Source: Sulfitobacter sp. 20_GPM-1509m
Lineage (GTDB): Bacteria > Pseudomonadota > Alphaproteobacteria > Rhodobacterales > Rhodobacteraceae
DNA: 64,000 nt
Direction: 5' to 3'
Assembly (NCBI RefSeq): GCF_000620505.1
Contig: NZ_JIBC01000006.1
Location: 186,001 to 250,000 of the forward strand
In this document: piece after piece, positions 41,859-50,060 of the stretch
How the letters are laid out: every line of letters starts with the position of its first letter
Position numbering within the stretch: the first letter of the stretch is position 1
Translations under genes and position numbers: made by a program
The notes under the pieces: model-generated
The model's input: the letters and a program-made list of their open reading frames with translations, nothing else
Told to the model about the DNA's origin: nothing
Database searches by the model: none

Positions 41859-42491
41859 GGCGTTGAGCGTCAGGCGACGTTGGCCATCAGGATGTTGGCT
41901 GACTTGAAATGAAAAACCGGACCTTCGCGCAGATTGCGGTGAGGGTCCGGTTTGAGTCTTTTCCGTATTTCCCCGCGCGGAATCAAGGCCGCAGGCCGCC
42001 GCGCATCGCCGGGCCTCCCCACGGCACGGCGATTTGGTTGCTGTTGCGAGTGACGGATAGGTGGGAGGTGCTTGGCTGCCATAAAGTGGCATGCACGACG
42101 GTCGGATCGCCGCACCTCGGCCCGTCGATGCGCGGCTTTGAGAGCGGTAGAAAAGTCCACGCACCGGACCTTGCCCCACACCGCGCCCAAAGGCCGCTCT
42201 GGGCCACATACACGCACGCGAAATGGCTGCGCCCTAAACCTTCGGGGCAGTTGTTTCATTTCATCTGATATGGATCGTGGGAAGCCCGTTAAAAAAGGCG
42301 GCGCCGCCAGATCGGAGTGTGAGACAGGATTTTATCCCTGCATGTCTGAACCGTTCAGATATGACGCGGCATGCGCGCCTCTGGTCCTGGTAGGCTGCCG
42401 ACGGGGTTGATGGCCCTGCCGGCGGGGTGTTGCAACGCGGCCAAGATTGCCGCTGATAGGTTAAAGTCGCGTGATCACAGCGCACGGTGGC
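41859..42491. other. 633-bp intergenic region with repeat R1 copy 1
   Basis: No gene supported. It contains a 10-bp hairpin AAACCGGACC / GGTCCGGTTT at 41914-41953, then the R1 repeat (about 41917-42211), then roughly 280 bp without recognisable signals up to the stop codon of the minus-strand gene at 42492. Several frames stay open through R1 in both directions, a GC effect. Confidence 0.6.
41917..42211 (-). repeat. Dispersed intergenic repeat R1, copy 1
   Basis: About 295 bp whose reverse complement matches 53801-54093. The core 41974-42146 (173 bp) aligns with 53863-54035 without gaps and, by eye, with four mismatches. The ends, marked by GGTCCGG and GTATGT, are less similar. The core contains GCATGCCACTTTATGGCAGC, an imperfect hairpin. 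No transposase or terminal repeats are seen. Function unknown. Confidence 0.8.
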
Positions 42492-43493
42492 TCAGCGCAT
42501 CCAGAACCCTTCGGATTTGATCCGGTTGCGGATTGCCTGTTCGCGGCGGGGCAGGTTGTTCTGATCGAACAGCGCACGCACCTTTTCGCCGCGCCCCTGA
42601 TAGACCATGCGCTTGATCGCCTCGGACCCTTTCAGCACTTTTTTCAGCTTGTTGGGGGCGGCAACCTCTTCCAGCGTGGCAATCACATGGGCGGCCTCGC
42701 GGGCATAGAGCAGCGGCAGCAGGCGGTAGTGGCAGCTGACCGACCCGTCCAGCAGGCCGGGGGGCAGGGTGTCGCGTCCACCGCCAAGGCTGTGGATCAC
42801 CAGCGGCAGGGCGACCTGGTCCAGCCAGGGGTCCATCTCCTGACAGCACAGTTCGACCGGCGCATCGTCGCGGATCGCCAGCGCGTATTCGCGGAAGCGG
42901 TCGCCAAAGACGCGGGGGCATTTGTAAAAGAAATAGCCCGCGTTGAAATACAGGTAGCGCGCCCAGTATTCGTCCGGTTCGGACAGATCGAGGCTGCTTT
43001 CAAAATCCAGCCCGAATTTGTCATAAAGCGATTTCCAAAGGCCTGCGTAGCCGGGGCCGTAAAGCTCGGGCTTGGGCCAGGATCCTTCGCGCCGCAGCGA
43101 CGCGGACGGGCGGTCAAAGTCGAACGGCACGGTTGTCAGGTCGCCGGTGATCAGCGTGTCGGTGTCGAAGAACACGAAGGGTTCCCCTTCGGGCAGGGCC
43201 GACAGCATTTCGATCTTGTTGCCATAGGGGTAGGCCGCACCGAAATGTGCGTTGTGGAAGGGCACGATTTCGGCGCCCAGCTGTTCCAGCGCCGCGCGCA
43301 CCTCTGGCTTGATGCGCGGATCGTTGGGCCACAGGGGGCCGGGTTGCGGCTCGGCGACCAGCAGGCGGCCTTTGAAATTCGGGGAATGGTGGCGCAAGGA
43401 GGCCGCGAACAGGATCGCCTCGTATCCCAGCCGCCCGGACTGGCCGACGACAACCACGTTGAAATCCTGTTTTTTGGCCGGTTTGCGTGCCAT
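42492..43493 (-). CDS. GT-A glycosyltransferase-like protein
   Basis: A 333-residue protein with the DXD-type motif FVFFDTDTLITGDLT near residue 105, preceded by a Rossmann-like start (FNVVVVGQSGRLGYEAILFA) and LLVAEPQPGPLWPNDP. This is the layout of GT-A enzymes that use UDP-sugars with a metal. Donor and acceptor are unknown and there are no surrounding polysaccharide genes. A short upstream extension of the frame to 43535 is less likely; the ATG at 43493 gives MARKPAKKQDFNVVVVGQSG. Confidence 0.7.
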   Translation of the reverse strand: MARKPAKKQDFNVVVVGQSGRLGYEAILFAASLRHHSPNFKGRLLVAEPQPGPLWPNDPRIKPEVRAALEQLGAEIVPFHNAHFGAAYPYGNKIEMLSALPEGEPFVFFDTDTLITGDLTTVPFDFDRPSASLRREGSWPKPELYGPGYAGLWKSLYDKFGLDFESSLDLSEPDEYWARYLYFNAGYFFYKCPRVFGDRFREYALAIRDDAPVELCCQEMDPWLDQVALPLVIHSLGGGRDTLPPGLLDGSVSCHYRLLPLLYAREAAHVIATLEEVAAPNKLKKVLKGSEAIKRMVYQGRGEKVRALFDQNNLPRREQAIRNRIKSEGFWMR

Positions 43494-43590
43494 AATCGTA
43501 TCTGCCCCGATACCTGCGGTTGTCTTTTGCGACAACTATAGAGCGGTTGTGGCAACGGCAAAAGGCGAGATTTGAGAGAGGGAATTTGAG

Positions 43591-44052
43591 ATGCTGGATA
43601 TTCTGGTGGCGTTGATCGCCATGGGGTCAGGTGGTGGTGGCGACGCTGCGCCTGAAGCGGCGAAACAGGCCATGGTGGCCGAGGAACAGGTGGCCACGGG
43701 CAAATTCCTGACCGCGCTTGAGGTCAAACCGATCCTGACCGCGACCAAGGGCAGTTGGGTGGCGGTGCGTGATTACAACGGTCAGGATCTGGTTTACGTG
43801 ACCCATCTGTGGGCGTGGCGCTGCGGGTTGGTGCAGATCGAGATGGCGGTGAACGGTGGCGCGTTCGAGGTCTGGCCGATGCCCGACTGTCATGTGGACA
43901 GCCCGACGCCGGGGGCGATCACGGAAAGCGACGGATTGCCTTATCGCAGCTATGCGGCGGGATCGGTGCAGCAGTTGGATGTGCGGATTACGTATGATGA
44001 TCTGAGTGCTGATATGATTTCGGTCGAACGCAAGGCGGTGTTGATGCCTTGA
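43591..44052 (+). CDS. Conserved hypothetical protein
   Basis: A 153-residue protein with a mildly hydrophobic N-terminus (MLDILVALIAMGSGGG), then Ala-rich helix and a beta-rich C-terminal part with GSWVAVRDYNGQDLVYVTHLWAWRCGL. Two cysteines occur (WRCGL and PDCHVD) and could form a disulfide if exported. GAGAGAGGGAA lies upstream of the ATG. It starts 97 bp from the divergent GT-like gene. I do not recognise the family; it is not obviously enzymatic. Confidence 0.65.
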   Translation: MLDILVALIAMGSGGGGDAAPEAAKQAMVAEEQVATGKFLTALEVKPILTATKGSWVAVRDYNGQDLVYVTHLWAWRCGLVQIEMAVNGGAFEVWPMPDCHVDSPTPGAITESDGLPYRSYAAGSVQQLDVRITYDDLSADMISVERKAVLMP

Positions 44053-44071
44053 GGGGGGGCGAATATGCACC

Positions 44072-44233
44072 AAAGCCCGGAGTCAAGGTGCGCAGCACCG
44101 CCGGGCAGCGCCCGACCGCCCCATGGGCGGGCGCTTTCTCACCGTCTTGCGATTCATCACCCACACGCCAAAGATTAGAAATAAAATGCCATAAACAAAG
44201 GTATCAGCGCCCACCCGCGGTCGGCCGCTGCCC
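44072..44233 (-). repeat. Dispersed intergenic repeat R2, copy B
   Basis: The reverse complement reads CCGCGGGTGGGC, ATTTTATTTCTAATCTTTGG, GCGTG-GGGTGATGA, AGCGCCCGCCCATGGGGCGG, TCGGGCGCTGCCCGGCGGTG and CTGCGCACCTTGACTCCGGG, the same order as copy A at 32525-32690. It lies between two convergent genes. Confidence 0.7.
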
Positions 44234-44289
44234 TTTGTGGCGAGGTTATTTTCCTGGCCCTAGCCTGTCGATCTCACTCGGGCGTGCCG

Positions 44290-47200
44290 CTACGTGCTCA
44301 CATACCCCGCCACCACCTGCAGTAGCTTGAACGCCGTCGTGGCATCATTCTCGACCACGGCCAGAAACTCCTCGACCCCGATGCGCAGGCAGGTCAGCTC
44401 GGTCCTGGCCTGCATGTCCAGCGCCCGCGGTTCGTTGCGGATCAGGCCCAGTTCGCCCACCAGCGCGCCGGGGCCGACGGTGGTGATCAGCTGCTTGTCC
44501 TGACCGGCACGCGGCAGCCACAGGTCGGCCTCGCCCTCGAGGATCATATAGGCGCCGTCGGCGGGCGGGTCGTTCTTGTAGAACACGTAATCGCCCGCCG
44601 GGCAGCTGTACCAGCGCGCGCCAAAGGCCAGCAATCGCAACTGCTTGCGCGACACGCCCGAAAACAGGTCGGTGGATCCCAACGCCTGCACCTTGCGCGC
44701 CAGATCGGCGCTGGTGGCGCTGTCCTCGGTGCTGGTCTGGGCGGCGGTGCCACCAACGATGCGTCCGTCGACCAGTTCAAGCTGCATGTCAAAGGCGTCC
44801 GTGTTGTCAAAACCCGAGGCGATGAAAATCAGCGTGGTGTCGGGCAGCAACCTGCGCAGGTTCTCGAACATCGCCTCTTGGGTCGAGGCGTCAAAGCTGG
44901 CCAGCGCGGATTCAAGGATCAGCACATCGGGCCGTTTGATCGCCGCACGGCTGACGGCGGCGGGTTCGGCATAGAACGCGGGCAGGTTCGCCCCCCCCAG
45001 CGCAATCGGCACGTCCAGGATCAGCCGCATCACGTCGCGGCCCATACCACTGTCCTGCATGACCTCGGCCACCTTGGCGCGCACCTCGTCGCCTTTGGAA
45101 CCGGCCCCGTTCGAGATTTTGCCGAACAGGGCGTTCTCCAGAACGGTCAGGCCTGCGACAATCTCGCCTGCGCGGATCGGGGCAAAGGCAGCACCCATGC
45201 TGGCCTGAAGCGCCGGCGCGTGCAGGCCGCGCATTTCCAGCACGCGGTCCTTGATCTCGTCGGGAAAGCCCGCGCCGATCTGGTCCGATGTGATCTGGAA
45301 CGGCACCGTCAGCAGCAAGGCGGTGTCGGCGGGCGTCAGCGCGGTGCCCTCACGCTGGCGCGACAGGATGGTAACGGCCGCTTCATAGGTTTCCGCGTCC
45401 AGCGTCAGCTTGCGGAACAGCGGATGATCGGTGCCGTCGATGCCAAAGATCTGGCGCAGCAGGTCGATCACGTCGCGGGTCAGCGCCAGCAGGTCGCGGT
45501 CCAGCCCCAGTTCGGTCAGCAGGCGGAGGAATTCGGTTTGCCCCGCAATGAACGCGGGCGTCACCGGCTGGCGCGCGGTGGCGAACAGCAGGTTCTCGGC
45601 CACGGGCAGGGCGGGGTTATAGGCGTCCTCGCTGAAGACATAGGCGTGGCGGGCCAGGTCGTCCTGTTCCAGTGCGGCGGCCACTTTGGGGCGCAGGTCG
45701 ACCAGACGCTGTGCCAGGTCGGGGTGGGTCGCGGCGTCAATGCGCTGTTCAGTGGCGCGGCGGAACAGGGTGGGGCTGCTGCCCATGCCGCCCACCAGCG
45801 CCAGCCACCAGTCCAGCAGCGCATCGTCGTCCTCGGCCCCGGCACGCGCGTGGTCCAGCCAGGGCGCGTCCAGCATGTCGTCGCTGTTGCCCGCCCGCAG
45901 GGATTCAGCGGCAAAGGCTGTATCCTTGCCCTCGCCGTGGGGCTGGTGTTTCAGTGCCATCATGATGTTGTCGCCAAAGGTGCCCTGAAACAGCACCGGG
46001 CGCGAGGTGGCATGGCCGATGCGCGCGGCGATCACCCCCTGATGCAGATCGTTCAGCGCAAGGTCCCCGATGTGAATGCGCCCGCTGGTGGGCATCGTTT
46101 CGCGGGTCATGACCTGTGCCAGCGCGCGGCGGTCCTCGTCGCTGGGCGCGGTGATGGCGATGCTGTGTCCGGCGGGCAGGGTGGCGGTGATGTCCTCGAG
46201 CACCGCGTTGCCGTCCGCATCGCGCACGGTCACCCCGTCCAGCACCACGTCACCGTCCAGACGCGGCAGGCTGTCGGGCTGGCCGTAAAACTTGTCCTCG
46301 TCGATCATGCCGTTCGGCGCAAACCGTTCGGCGATGGTTTCCCACCGCAGCTGCATGTCCTGCGCCTGGTTGTAATAATCCAGCAGCTCTTTCCACGGGC
46401 TGGACAGGTCCTTGTAAGCCGCCAGCGCCGCCACCAGCGCCCCCAGGCTGACCTGACCCTGAATGACCAGATAGCCGCCGATCGAGAAGAAAAAGAACGG
46501 GGTCAGCTGGGTGATGAAGTTGTTGAGAAACTTCATGAAGAATTTCTTCTGGTAGATGTCAAAGCGGATCTCGTAGAGCCGCCCCAGCCGGTCGGTGATC
46601 ATCGCCATCCGGTAGCGCCAGCCGCCGTTCACCCGCAGCGTCGCCGCCCCCGAGGCGCTTTCGCCGATCTCGGCCGCCAGCGCGCGCACCTGCACCACGC
46701 GTTTCTTGTTCAGCAGGTTGATGCGCCGCTGCAGCTTGGGGATCAGCCACGCCTGCAAGGGGATCAGCGCACAGGCCGCAATGCCAAAGGTGACCGATTG
46801 CGCGAACAGAAAGCCAAGGATCGTCAGCATCTGCCCCGCCTGCAACACCGGCTGCGCCAGCGCGTCGCCCATCAGCCCGCCCATCGGCTCGCTTTCCGAG
46901 GTGACCATGCTGACCAGCTCGCCCTGCGAGGTGCGCTCGAAATAGGGTTGGGGAAACCGCAGGATGCGCGCGATCAGTCCATAGCGATAGCGGCGCAGCA
47001 TCCGTTCGGCCAGCACGCCCTTCATGGTGTTGATGCGCATCTTCATCAGCCCGTGAACGATCACCGACAGCAGGAACAGCCCGCACAGGATCAGCAGGAA
47101 ATGGATCTGCGTGAACGACATGCCGTAGAATTCGACCACATCCGTCTGGGCGGCGATGGCATCGTTGATGATGCGTTTCGGCAGCTCCAGCGTCAGGTAC

Positions 47201-47334
47201 AGCATCGGAAACAGCGTCAGCGTGACCAGCAGCAGGATGAACTGGTCGCGTTTGGAATGCTTGAAAATAAAGCTGAAAATATTGCGTTCTATGGGACTGT
47301 CCAAACGTTGTCTTGGGGCGTAGGCGGGCCACAT
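44290..47334 (-). CDS. ABC-transporter-like protein with degenerate ATPase domain fused to a cyclic-nucleotide-binding domain
   Basis: A 1014-residue fusion. Residues about 20-320 form an ABC type 1 membrane domain (ERTSQGELVSMVTSESEPM is the conserved coupling segment). The ATPase-like part follows, but its motifs are lost: the Walker A site reads AITAPSDEDRRALA near 393-406, the signature position reads LPAFYAEPAAVSRAAIKRPD, Walker B ends ILESALASFD, and the H-loop is FIASGF with no His. The last 110 residues are a cNMP domain (YMILEGEADLW, ALVGELGLIRNEPRALDM) that keeps the Glu and Arg used for phosphate binding. Start ATG at 47334. Either a regulatory pseudo-transporter or an enzyme with a changed mechanism. 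Confidence 0.82.
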   Translation of the reverse strand: MWPAYAPRQRLDSPIERNIFSFIFKHSKRDQFILLLVTLTLFPMLYLTLELPKRIINDAIAAQTDVVEFYGMSFTQIHFLLILCGLFLLSVIVHGLMKMRINTMKGVLAERMLRRYRYGLIARILRFPQPYFERTSQGELVSMVTSESEPMGGLMGDALAQPVLQAGQMLTILGFLFAQSVTFGIAACALIPLQAWLIPKLQRRINLLNKKRVVQVRALAAEIGESASGAATLRVNGGWRYRMAMITDRLGRLYEIRFDIYQKKFFMKFLNNFITQLTPFFFFSIGGYLVIQGQVSLGALVAALAAYKDLSSPWKELLDYYNQAQDMQLRWETIAERFAPNGMIDEDKFYGQPDSLPRLDGDVVLDGVTVRDADGNAVLEDITATLPAGHSIAITAPSDEDRRALAQVMTRETMPTSGRIHIGDLALNDLHQGVIAARIGHATSRPVLFQGTFGDNIMMALKHQPHGEGKDTAFAAESLRAGNSDDMLDAPWLDHARAGAEDDDALLDWWLALVGGMGSSPTLFRRATEQRIDAATHPDLAQRLVDLRPKVAAALEQDDLARHAYVFSEDAYNPALPVAENLLFATARQPVTPAFIAGQTEFLRLLTELGLDRDLLALTRDVIDLLRQIFGIDGTDHPLFRKLTLDAETYEAAVTILSRQREGTALTPADTALLLTVPFQITSDQIGAGFPDEIKDRVLEMRGLHAPALQASMGAAFAPIRAGEIVAGLTVLENALFGKISNGAGSKGDEVRAKVAEVMQDSGMGRDVMRLILDVPIALGGANLPAFYAEPAAVSRAAIKRPDVLILESALASFDASTQEAMFENLRRLLPDTTLIFIASGFDNTDAFDMQLELVDGRIVGGTAAQTSTEDSATSADLARKVQALGSTDLFSGVSRKQLRLLAFGARWYSCPAGDYVFYKNDPPADGAYMILEGEADLWLPRAGQDKQLITTVGPGALVGELGLIRNEPRALDMQARTELTCLRIGVEEFLAVVENDATTAFKLLQVVAGYVST

Positions 47335-47470
47335 GCGCCTTGCATTCAATCGCGTCAACCTAGCAAGGGGCGCGCCGCGCGGGCAATGGATATCTGCCAC
47401 ATCGCGGCGCAGGCCGGTCATTTCGATGCCACAATGATAGACGAGAGGGGATCAACGCATTAGGCTGCGG

Positions 47471-47881
47471 GTGATTACAGGAGAAGACGGCCCTTTGACC
47501 GCCACGATGACATCCTTGCTGGTTCTGCTTTTTCTGTTTCAGATCAAGCATATGTTTGCTGATTTCTATTTGCAGACTCCCAGAATGCTATCGGATCGTG
47601 GCCGGTATGTGCACATGGGCCGCGCCCAGCACGCGGGCGTTCATGCGCTGGGGTCTGCCCTGGTTTTGCTGATCGTCGGATCGTCTGTGACGCTGGTTCT
47701 GCCTCTTATTCTGGCAGAATGGGTGGCGCATTATCACATCGACTGGGCCAAGGGCCGCTGGTCCGACCGCACCTGCCACACCCCCGCCGACGCAGGCTTT
47801 TGGCGTGCGATGGGGGCGGATCAGGCGCTGCACCAGATGACCTATCTGGCGATGGCCTGGGGCTGGGTGGTCTGGAGCTGA
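47471..47881 (+). CDS. DUF3307 membrane protein
   Basis: Up to 136 residues with three or four membrane helices. LLFLFQIKHMFADFYLQTPRM and later HAGVHALGSALVLLIVG and EWVAHYHIDWAKGRWSDR match DUF3307, a small family of inner-membrane proteins of unknown role. The start is uncertain: GTG at 47471, TTG at 47495 (preceded by AGGAG 11 bp away) or ATG at 47507 (no ribosome site). The family start resembles the third. It is divergent from the ABC-like gene by about 140 bp. Confidence 0.75.
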   Translation: MITGEDGPLTATMTSLLVLLFLFQIKHMFADFYLQTPRMLSDRGRYVHMGRAQHAGVHALGSALVLLIVGSSVTLVLPLILAEWVAHYHIDWAKGRWSDRTCHTPADAGFWRAMGADQALHQMTYLAMAWGWVVWS

Positions 47882-47924
47882 GGGGGCGGGACCTCCTCGC
47901 AAACCTGTGATCTCAAATCGTTTG

Positions 47925-47971
47925 ACCCTCCAGTTGCTGGAGGGTGTAGCCCGTCCTGACACTTGTCAGGA
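47925..47971 (+). promoter_or_regulatory. Two tandem perfect hairpins in the leader of the cytochrome c gene
   Basis: ACCCTCCAG-TTG-CTGGAGGGT at 47925-47945 (9-bp stem) and TCCTGACA-CT-TGTCAGGA at 47954-47971 (8-bp stem). The ribosome site TGAGGA follows one base later and the ATG is at 47985. They may control translation or processing, or end the preceding transcript. Confidence 0.5.
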
Positions 47972-47984
47972 ATGAGGACCGCCC

Positions 47985-48419
47985 ATGAAATCAACAATAA
48001 AATTCAGTGCCGCCTTGATCGTCGCAGGGCTGGCCGTGGTGCTGTGGCCCGAGCAGGATCAAGAGGCGCACGCCTCCGCAGATGCCCCGTCGACAGGCGC
48101 GCCTCTGGCGGATGTGATATTGCCCGACACCCTGTCGCAGAACGCGCAGATCGGTCAGCGCGCCTATGAGGTGAACTGTGCCGCCTGCCATGGCGCGAAT
48201 GCAGCGGGGCAAGCGGGCGTGGCGCCGCCGCTGGTCCACAAGATCTATGAACCCGGTCACCACGGCGACGAGAGTTTTCAGCGCGCCGCGGCCATGGGCG
48301 TACAGGCGCACCACTGGCGGTTTGGCGACATGCCTCCGGTCGAGGGGATCACGCGCGCCGATGTGAGCTTTATCATCGCCTATATCCGCGAACTGCAACG
48401 GGCGAATGGGATCAACTGA
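47985..48419 (+). CDS. Small c-type cytochrome
   Basis: A 144-residue exported protein with a signal anchor (FSAALIVAGLAVVLWP), one heme motif CAACHGANAAGQAG at about residues 65-69 and the likely axial Met in FGDMPPVEG near 114. This is a class I cytochrome c; it may be periplasmic or membrane-anchored by its uncleaved helix, and could hand electrons to an oxidase. Partner unknown. TGAGGA precedes the ATG just behind two hairpins. Confidence 0.9.
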   Translation: MKSTIKFSAALIVAGLAVVLWPEQDQEAHASADAPSTGAPLADVILPDTLSQNAQIGQRAYEVNCAACHGANAAGQAGVAPPLVHKIYEPGHHGDESFQRAAAMGVQAHHWRFGDMPPVEGITRADVSFIIAYIRELQRANGIN

Positions 48420-48495
48420 TGCCGTGGGAAAATGTCCGCCGCATGGCCCGGAAGGCCGGGGAAGGCGGCCAACACGTTCAGATCAAAAGGGAAAG

Positions 48496-48579
48496 TGGTG
48501 GGCGACCCTGGAATCGAACCAGGCGTGCGTCTCCGCGAGGGAGTTACAGTCCCCTGCCACACCTTGCGGCCTGTCGCCC
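48496..48579 (-). tRNA. tRNA-Tyr (GTA)
   Basis: An 84-nt gene on the minus strand with a long variable arm and encoded CCA. The acceptor pair is GGGCGAC / GTCGCCC with discriminator A. The anticodon loop CTGTAAC gives anticodon GTA, and the T arm is CCTGG-TTCGATT-CCAGG. It lies between the cytochrome c and rlmB genes. Confidence 0.95.
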
Positions 48580-48719
48580 ACTTTCGGCCCATCCGCATTG
48601 CGCTGGGCGTGGGGGCGTGATTACAAGCGGTCCCAAAGGGCGTCAAGGCAGAATTTCGACTTGGCGGCAGGTTCGGGCAAAGACATGACATTTGCCCCAT
48701 AAAAACTCGAGGTTAGCCA

Positions 48720-49505
48720 ATGGCGAATACGAAAAAGCCCAAATGGGTGGTGGCAAAGGAACAGGCCAAGAAGGTCGAGGCCGCCACGACGGTCTGGCTG
48801 TTCGGCCTGCACGCGGTGCGCGATGCGCTGCTGAACCCGAAACGCGAAAAACTGCACCTTATCGTGACGTTGAACGCGCACAACAAGCTGGCCGAGGCGA
48901 TTGCAGAGGCGGGGATCGAACCCGAAATCGTCGATCCGCGCAGTTTCAAGGCGCCGCTGGACCCCGGATCGGTGCACCAGGGGGCCGCGTTGGAGGTCAA
49001 GCCGCTGGAATGGGGCAGGCTGGCCGATGTGGCCATCGGTGCCGAAGTGCCGCGCGTGATTCTTCTGGACCGTGTGACCGACCCGCACAATGTCGGCGCG
49101 ATTTTGCGGTCGGCGGAAGTGCTGGGCGCATCCGCCGTCATCGGCACGCGCCACAATTCCGCTCCCGAAACCGGGGCGCTGGCGAAAACCGCCAGCGGGG
49201 CGCTGGAACGCCAGCCCTATCTGCGGGTGCGCAACCTGGCCGATGCGATCACCGAACTGCAGGGCATGGGCTATCTGGTGCTGGGGCTGGACGGCGAGGC
49301 CGAGCAGACCATCGAAGCCGCTGTGGCCGGGCGCACGTCGGACCCCGTGGCGCTGGTGCTGGGGGCCGAGGGGCCGGGGCTGCGCGAGAAGACCAAGGAA
49401 ACCTGCGATGCGCTGGTACGAATTGACGCAAGCGGCGGATTTGGCTCGCTCAACGTCTCGAATGCGGCGGCGCTGGCCTTATATGCCAGCAAGGCACGCA
49501 GCTAA
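48720..49505 (+). CDS. rlmB: 23S rRNA 2'-O-methyltransferase, RlmB/TrmH (SpoU) family
   Basis: A 261-residue SPOUT methyltransferase. The N-terminal substrate domain contains VWLFGLHAVRDALLNPKREK; the SpoU motifs are ILLDRVTDPHNVGAILRSAE near residue 118, LVLGAEGPGLREKTKETCD near 215 and IDASGGFGSLNVSNAAALALY at the end. RlmB methylates G2251 (E. coli numbering); TrmH would act on tRNA, and the length and N-terminal domain favour RlmB. The gene is preceded by GAGGTTA. The zinc-ribbon gene follows 14 bp later. Confidence 0.9.
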   Translation: MANTKKPKWVVAKEQAKKVEAATTVWLFGLHAVRDALLNPKREKLHLIVTLNAHNKLAEAIAEAGIEPEIVDPRSFKAPLDPGSVHQGAALEVKPLEWGRLADVAIGAEVPRVILLDRVTDPHNVGAILRSAEVLGASAVIGTRHNSAPETGALAKTASGALERQPYLRVRNLADAITELQGMGYLVLGLDGEAEQTIEAAVAGRTSDPVALVLGAEGPGLREKTKETCDALVRIDASGGFGSLNVSNAAALALYASKARS

Positions 49506-49519
49506 GGCAAAGGCATTCC

Positions 49520-49810
49520 ATGGGCTACCCGACCAAGATCGCGACCTGTTGTTATTGCGGGACGCGGGCCGCGCTGGTTCTGGATCGCGCGCGGCATGAA
49601 TTGACCTGTGCGCAATGCGGCGCGCCGTTGCACAATCTCAAGATGCTGCCGGTGCCCGAGCAGGCAAAAAAACGGGTGCAGGCGGCACCCGTGCCGCAGC
49701 CAAAGGCGGCAAAGCCTGCGAAACCGCGCAAGATCAAACGCAAGAAAAGCTTTCGTTTTAAAAACCTTGTCGAGGAAGTCTTTGATATTGTCGAAGATAT
49801 TCTGGATTAA
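49520..49810 (+). CDS. Small zinc-ribbon protein
   Basis: A 96-residue protein whose first 40 residues carry two Cys pairs (CCYCGTRAALVL and CAQCGAPLHNL), a zinc ribbon, followed by a basic Ala/Pro/Lys stretch and an acidic tail (EEVFDIVEDILD). It resembles a nucleic-acid or ribosome associated small protein of Rhodobacterales; the function is unknown. It is probably co-transcribed with rlmB. Confidence 0.75.
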   Translation: MGYPTKIATCCYCGTRAALVLDRARHELTCAQCGAPLHNLKMLPVPEQAKKRVQAAPVPQPKAAKPAKPRKIKRKKSFRFKNLVEEVFDIVEDILD

Positions 49811-49914
49811 GCCAGGCCGGCACCCGCGATTGAGCGAATTTTGGCCCATGAATTTACACTTCGTTCACACAAATGAGAGACGGTCTTCATAACCCACAAT
49901 AAGTTATTATGTGT

Positions 49915-50015
49915 TGGGTCATAGACAGCAGGTCTGGAACTCCTGATGTCCCAAGCACTGTCCCTCGTTCCATACCTTGCGCCCCAGGCCTTCTGGCTTT
50001 TGGGGCGCTTTTTTT
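49915..50015 (+). ncRNA. Candidate small RNA ending in an orphan terminator
   Basis: A strong intrinsic terminator (GCGCCCCA / TGGGGCGC, then TTTTTTT) ends at 50015, 205 bp after the last stop codon and 45 bp before the next start. About 100 bp upstream is the AT-rich segment TAAGTTATTATGTG, whose TATTAT could be a -10, but no good -35 is seen. The intervening sequence has no ORF with a ribosome site. It may be a small RNA, or simply the long 3' end of the zinc-ribbon transcript. Confidence 0.35.
49979..50015 (+). terminator. Rho-independent terminator
   Basis: Stem GCGCCCCA / TGGGGCGC, 14-base loop, run of seven T. It ends the zinc-ribbon transcript or a separate small RNA. Confidence 0.85.
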
Positions 50016-50060
50016 ATGCGTTGATCCGGTGTAGGACAACGGCAGATGCGGGGAGTGGCC

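Noticed and set aside
44878-47463. 861-codon plus-strand frame opposite the ABC-like gene
   Set aside because: Shadow of a real membrane protein gene; no ribosome site or motif.
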